Of a stretch of 53,314 nucleotides of DNA, positions 50,611-53,314 are shown piece by piece. How positions within the stretch are numbered: position 1 is the first letter of the stretch; every line of letters starts with the position of its first letter. The notes under the pieces were generated by a model that ran no database searches, had not been told where the DNA came from, and worked only from the letters and a program-made list of their open reading frames with translations. Both the position numbers and the translations under genes were made by a program. The stretch is taken from positions 1-53,314 of the forward strand of contig JABBOH010000002.1 of NCBI GenBank assembly GCA_019351895.1. Direction: 5' to 3'. This DNA comes from Pseudomonadota bacterium (lineage in GTDB: Bacteria; Pseudomonadota; Alphaproteobacteria; Acetobacterales; Acetobacteraceae).

Positions 50611-52017
50611 ATGACCGACACACCTCGCTTTTCCCGCCGCCCATCCGGCGAAACCGATGACGCGACCGCGCCGACCATCCCCGGAATGGTCCGCGCCATC
50701 ACCCGGCGCGGCATGATCGGCACCACGGTCGCGACGGCGCTCGCCGCCCCGGCCTGGGCGCAGAGCGCCCCCGCCGCCGCGCCGGCCGCGGCGGGCAACG
50801 GCGCCACCAGCGCCGTCATCGATGTGAATCGCGCCCGCACAGCGCCGATCCCCATCGCGATTCCGCCCTTCGCGGGCGGTACCAGCGCCGGAGATCTGGT
50901 CGGCGTCATCTCCCATGATCTCAGCAACTGCGGATTGTTCCGGATCGTCGATGCATCGGGCATCGCGCAGACGGCGCCGGGCGGCGCGCCCGACTTCGGC
51001 GCCTGGAGGGGGACCGGCGCGCAGGCGCTCGTCACCGGCAGTGTCACCCAGAACGGCGATCAGCTAAGGGTGGAGTTCCGGCTTTGGGACATCCTGCCGG
51101 GCACCCAGTTGCAGGGCACCGCCTACACGACCTCGACGGCGAACTGGCGGCGCATCGCCCATATCATCGCCGATGTCGTCTACCAGCGGCTGCTCGGCGA
51201 GAAGGGCTACTTCGACACCCGCATCGCCTATATCTCGACGACCGGAGCGGCGCGGAACCCGACGAAGCGCCTTGCGATCATGGACCAGGACGGCGCCAAC
51301 AACCGTTTCCTGACAGACGGCACCTGGACCGCGCTCGGCCCGCGGTTCAGCCCCACCCGTGATCAGATCGCCTTCATCAGCTACGTCAACAAGGCGGTGC
51401 GGGTGTATCTGTTCGACCTCGGCACGGGCACGCGCTCGCTCGTCGGCAACTTCCGGACGATGACCTTCGCTCCCCGCTTCACCCCCGACGGCAACGGCAT
51501 CGTCATGTCGCTCTACGAGAACGGCGGGTCGAACATCATCACCTGCTCGCTCAACGGCACCAACGTGCGGACCCTGACCAACTCCGGGGCCATCGACAGT
51601 TCGCCCTGCTTCAGCCCGGACGGCAGCCAGATCGTCTTCGAGTCGGATCGCGGCGGCGACCAGCAGCTCTATGTCATGGGCGCGGACGGGTCCGGCGTGC
51701 GACGCATCAGCTTCGGTGCCGGCCGCTACGGCGACCCTGTCTGGTCGCCGCGCGGGGACCTGATCGCCTTCACCCGCCTCGGCTCCAGCTTCGCGATCGG
51801 GGTCATGGCGCCCGACGGCTCAGGTGAACGGATTCTTTCTGAAAGTTATGATGTGGAGGCGCCGACCTTCTGTCCGAACGGTCGTGTCATCATGTTCCAG
51901 CGGGGGGACGGGCAGACATCGAGGCTCGTGACCATCGACATCACAGGCTTCAACGAGCAGGTGGTTGAGACCTCTACCAGCGCGTCCGACCCCGCATGGT
52001 CGCCACTTCTTTCATAA
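50611..52017 (+). CDS. tolB: Tol-Pal system beta-propeller protein TolB, Tat-like signal
   Basis: This 468-residue periplasmic protein has an N-terminal alpha/beta domain ([31 protein letters not shown]) and a six-bladed propeller with blade motifs such as [32 protein letters not shown] and [14 protein letters not shown]. The leader is preceded by about 30 polar residues and contains a twin arginine (R32-R33 in [11 protein letters not shown]) with cleavage likely at AWA-Q. The ATG at 50611 follows AGGA; a GTG at 50587 overlapping the tolA stop is possible. TolB links TolA with Pal. Confidence 0.93.
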   Translation: MTDTPRFSRRPSGETDDATAPTIPGMVRAITRRGMIGTTVATALAAPAWAQSAPAAAPAAAGNGATSAVIDVNRARTAPIPIAIPPFAGGTSAGDLVGVISHDLSNCGLFRIVDASGIAQTAPGGAPDFGAWRGTGAQALVTGSVTQNGDQLRVEFRLWDILPGTQLQGTAYTTSTANWRRIAHIIADVVYQRLLGEKGYFDTRIAYISTTGAARNPTKRLAIMDQDGANNRFLTDGTWTALGPRFSPTRDQIAFISYVNKAVRVYLFDLGTGTRSLVGNFRTMTFAPRFTPDGNGIVMSLYENGGSNIITCSLNGTNVRTLTNSGAIDSSPCFSPDGSQIVFESDRGGDQQLYVMGADGSGVRRISFGAGRYGDPVWSPRGDLIAFTRLGSSFAIGVMAPDGSGERILSESYDVEAPTFCPNGRVIMFQRGDGQTSRLVTIDITGFNEQVVETSTSASDPAWSPLLS

Positions 52018-52210
52018 ATTAGCCTTTTTTTCACGGCGTAAGGCTGCAATTCGTTAAATGGACCACACGTTGCTTGACCGGTAATGGTAGCACGCGGTAA
52101 TCGGCGGCGAGCCTCAGGACTACCGGGCTGGCCAAGTTGAGTATGTCGTCTACCTCTTTAGTTGTTGCAGCGCCTTCGTGAACACGAACTCCCATAGGGA
52201 CAGAATTCCA

Positions 52211-52723
52211 ATGAACATCAAGTTGCTCGGCGCCTTCGCCGCCGTTGCTTTGCTGGCGGCCTGCGCCAAGCCTGCCGCGACAGGGATGTCGACCGGTGCG
52301 GGCGCGACCGCCATGACCTCCGGGCCGGCAGCCGGCAGCGAAGAGGACCTAGTCGCCAATGTCGGCGACCGCGTCTTCTATGCGTTCAACTCGTCCTCCC
52401 TCAGCACCGACGCCACGGCGACCCTGTCGCACCAGGCCGCCTGGCTGCAGAAGTATCCGCAGATCGCGGTGCTTATTGCCGGCAACTGCGACCCCCGCGG
52501 CACCGAGGAATACAACCTCGCCCTCGGCCAGCGCCGTGCGGACGCCGCGCGTGACTATGTCGTCGCGCAGGGCGTGACCGGCGCGCGCATCCAGACGATC
52601 AGCTACGGCAAGGATCGTCCGGTGGCCCAGGGCAACGACGAGCAGGCCTATTCACAGGACCGCAACGCCATCACCTCCGTGCAGGGCCACAACCCGCAGG
52701 AAGGCACGGGCGCTTCGTCCTAA
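52211..52723 (+). CDS. pal: peptidoglycan-associated lipoprotein Pal
   Basis: This 170-residue outer-membrane lipoprotein has the lipobox L-A-A-C with lipid-modified C18 and a short Ala/Gly/Thr linker. The OmpA-like peptidoglycan-binding domain has VFYAFNSSSLS, GNCDPRGTEEYNLALGQRRA and ISYGKDRPVAQG. It anchors the outer membrane to the wall and receives force from TolA. AGGGAC lies before the ATG at 52211. The 193-base gap after tolB allows a separate promoter. A strong terminator follows. Confidence 0.94.
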   Translation: MNIKLLGAFAAVALLAACAKPAATGMSTGAGATAMTSGPAAGSEEDLVANVGDRVFYAFNSSSLSTDATATLSHQAAWLQKYPQIAVLIAGNCDPRGTEEYNLALGQRRADAARDYVVAQGVTGARIQTISYGKDRPVAQGNDEQAYSQDRNAITSVQGHNPQEGTGASS

Positions 52724-52759
52724 CCTCCCGGGAATCTCCGGATTTCCAAGTCGGATCAT

Positions 52760-52788
52760 GGCGGGCGACATCGGTCGCCCGCCTTTTT
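52760..52788 (+). terminator. Rho-independent terminator after pal
   Basis: A perfect 10-bp stem GGCGGGCGAC / GTCGCCCGCC (52760-52769 with 52774-52783) encloses an ATCG loop and is followed by five T residues. It lies 36 bases after the pal stop and should end the tol-pal transcript before cpoB. Confidence 0.88.
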
Positions 52789-52856
52789 CTTGGGCATGAC
52801 GCGCGCGAAGTCGGGTGCTAGAAGCGCCCGTCGCGCCCGAGGAGACGAATAACCCG

Positions 52857-53314
52857 ATGAGACAGACCTTGCTGGCCGGACTGTGCGCCGGTGCCCTTTG
52901 TTTCGCCCTCCTCCCCGGCCACGCCAGGGCGCAGAGCGACACGATGACGAGCCGCGAGGGCATCGCGCTTCAAAACCAGCTTCTGTCGGTTCAGAACCAG
53001 GTTCAGCAACTCCAGGCCGAGGTTCAGCAGGTCCAGGCGAGCGGAAGCAGCGGCGGCAATGCCGTGCCGGCTCCGAGCAATGGGGGGAGCAGCGACCTCG
53101 TGACCCAGCTTCTGCAGCGGGTCTCCACGCTCGAGCAGCAGGTGCGGACGCTGACGGGCAACCTCCAGCAGCTGCAGAATCAGGTGGATACGCAGAACGC
53201 CCAGCTGAGCAAACAGGTCGGCGACCTAACCTTCCAGATGCAGAACGGCGGGGCGGCTCCCACCGCCGGGTCGCCGGCGACGGCGACGACCGCCGCGCAT
53301 GGCGCGCCCGCCGC
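52857..53314 (+). CDS. cpoB: Tol-Pal cell division coordinator CpoB/YbgF, partial
   Basis: A frame opens with ATG 52857, preceded by GAGGAG, and runs past the window edge (152 complete codons seen). The signal peptide MRQTLLAGLCAGALCFALLP ends near ARAQ. Two Gln/Leu-rich coiled-coil stretches (about 38-62 and 80-130, for example LVTQLLQRVSTLEQQVRTL) are separated by a Ser/Gly linker. This matches the trimerising N-terminal domain of CpoB, and an Ala/Thr/Pro linker begins before the cut. The TPR domain would be outside. Position after pal supports the call. The terminator ahead of it implies its own promoter or readthrough. Confidence 0.85.
   Translation, partial: MRQTLLAGLCAGALCFALLPGHARAQSDTMTSREGIALQNQLLSVQNQVQQLQAEVQQVQASGSSGGNAVPAPSNGGSSDLVTQLLQRVSTLEQQVRTLTGNLQQLQNQVDTQNAQLSKQVGDLTFQMQNGGAAPTAGSPATATTAAHGAPA

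Noticed and set aside
48848-50644. 598-codon frame antisense to tolR-tolA, rich in Arg and Gly
   Set aside because: It mirrors the polyproline codons of tolA; there is no start signal and no family match.
52018-52060. T-run after tolB as a terminator
   Set aside because: A run of seven T residues is present but no stable hairpin precedes it, so intrinsic termination is not supported.

Overview
The window is a high-G+C alphaproteobacterial chromosome segment. The complete lexA-yebC-ruvC-ruvA-ruvB-ybgC-tolQ-tolR-tolA-tolB-pal-cpoB block, a polyproline TolA, a short Pal lipoprotein, an AspRS of the apparently non-discriminating type and a Ku-LigD pair suggest Rhodospirillales/Acetobacterales (Acetobacteraceae-like). 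That placement is inferred from gene content and protein style, not from a search. No rRNA, tRNA, CRISPR array, prophage or intact insertion sequence was found.

Left part (1-6.3 kb): a UDP-glucuronate 4-epimerase, then 3-hydroxybutyrate dehydrogenase and acetoacetate decarboxylase reading leftward. A patatin-like acyl hydrolase reads rightward from the other side, and parE (topoisomerase IV B) follows. The ketone-body/PHB-type genes form one functional group. From 6.29 to 8.31 kb there is an AT-richer, decayed patch. It holds an LigW/gamma-resorcylate-decarboxylase-type amidohydrolase broken by one frameshift, a scrap of an aldehyde dehydrogenase, and sequence with no recognisable gene.

Histidine utilisation (8.3-17.8 kb): two leftward operons flank two small rightward genes (an AhpD-like CxxC protein and a DksA-type zinc finger). 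Operon A is hutF-hutD, followed by a His-rich secreted protein and an ATC-hydrolase-like protein. Operon B is phosphotransferase, SDR, hutC, hutH, hutU. A perfect 16-bp palindrome just before hutH and a degenerate copy before hutF are probable HutC operators. hutI and hutG are not in the window.

Sugar-type uptake and metabolism (17.8-24.1 kb): ThuA-like protein, Gfo/Idh/MocA oxidoreductase and a ROK regulator read leftward, divergent from a binding protein and two permeases of an ABC importer with no ATPase gene. Then come Ku and LigD (non-homologous end joining), a 57-residue lipoprotein, and a MarR-isochorismatase-like-MFS operon with a palindromic operator candidate. aspS, a hypothetical protein, glgX, a beta-lactamase-fold serine hydrolase, small secreted and GNAT proteins, a PhzF-family protein, RNase D, a coiled-coil basic protein and an Fsr-type MFS exporter follow.

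Right part (41.8-53.3 kb): der, a 15-bp triple repeat, lexA, then the recombination/Tol-Pal block, tightly packed with start/stop overlaps at ruvC/ruvA, ruvA/ruvB and ruvB/ybgC. The last gene (cpoB) runs off the window. Most of this is core genome. The points most worth a second look are the Hut operators and gene content, the decayed patch, the MarR operator, the cysteine-less isochorismatase homologue, and the unusual TolA and TolB N-terminal/linker designs. I did not find convincing evidence of a wholly new system.
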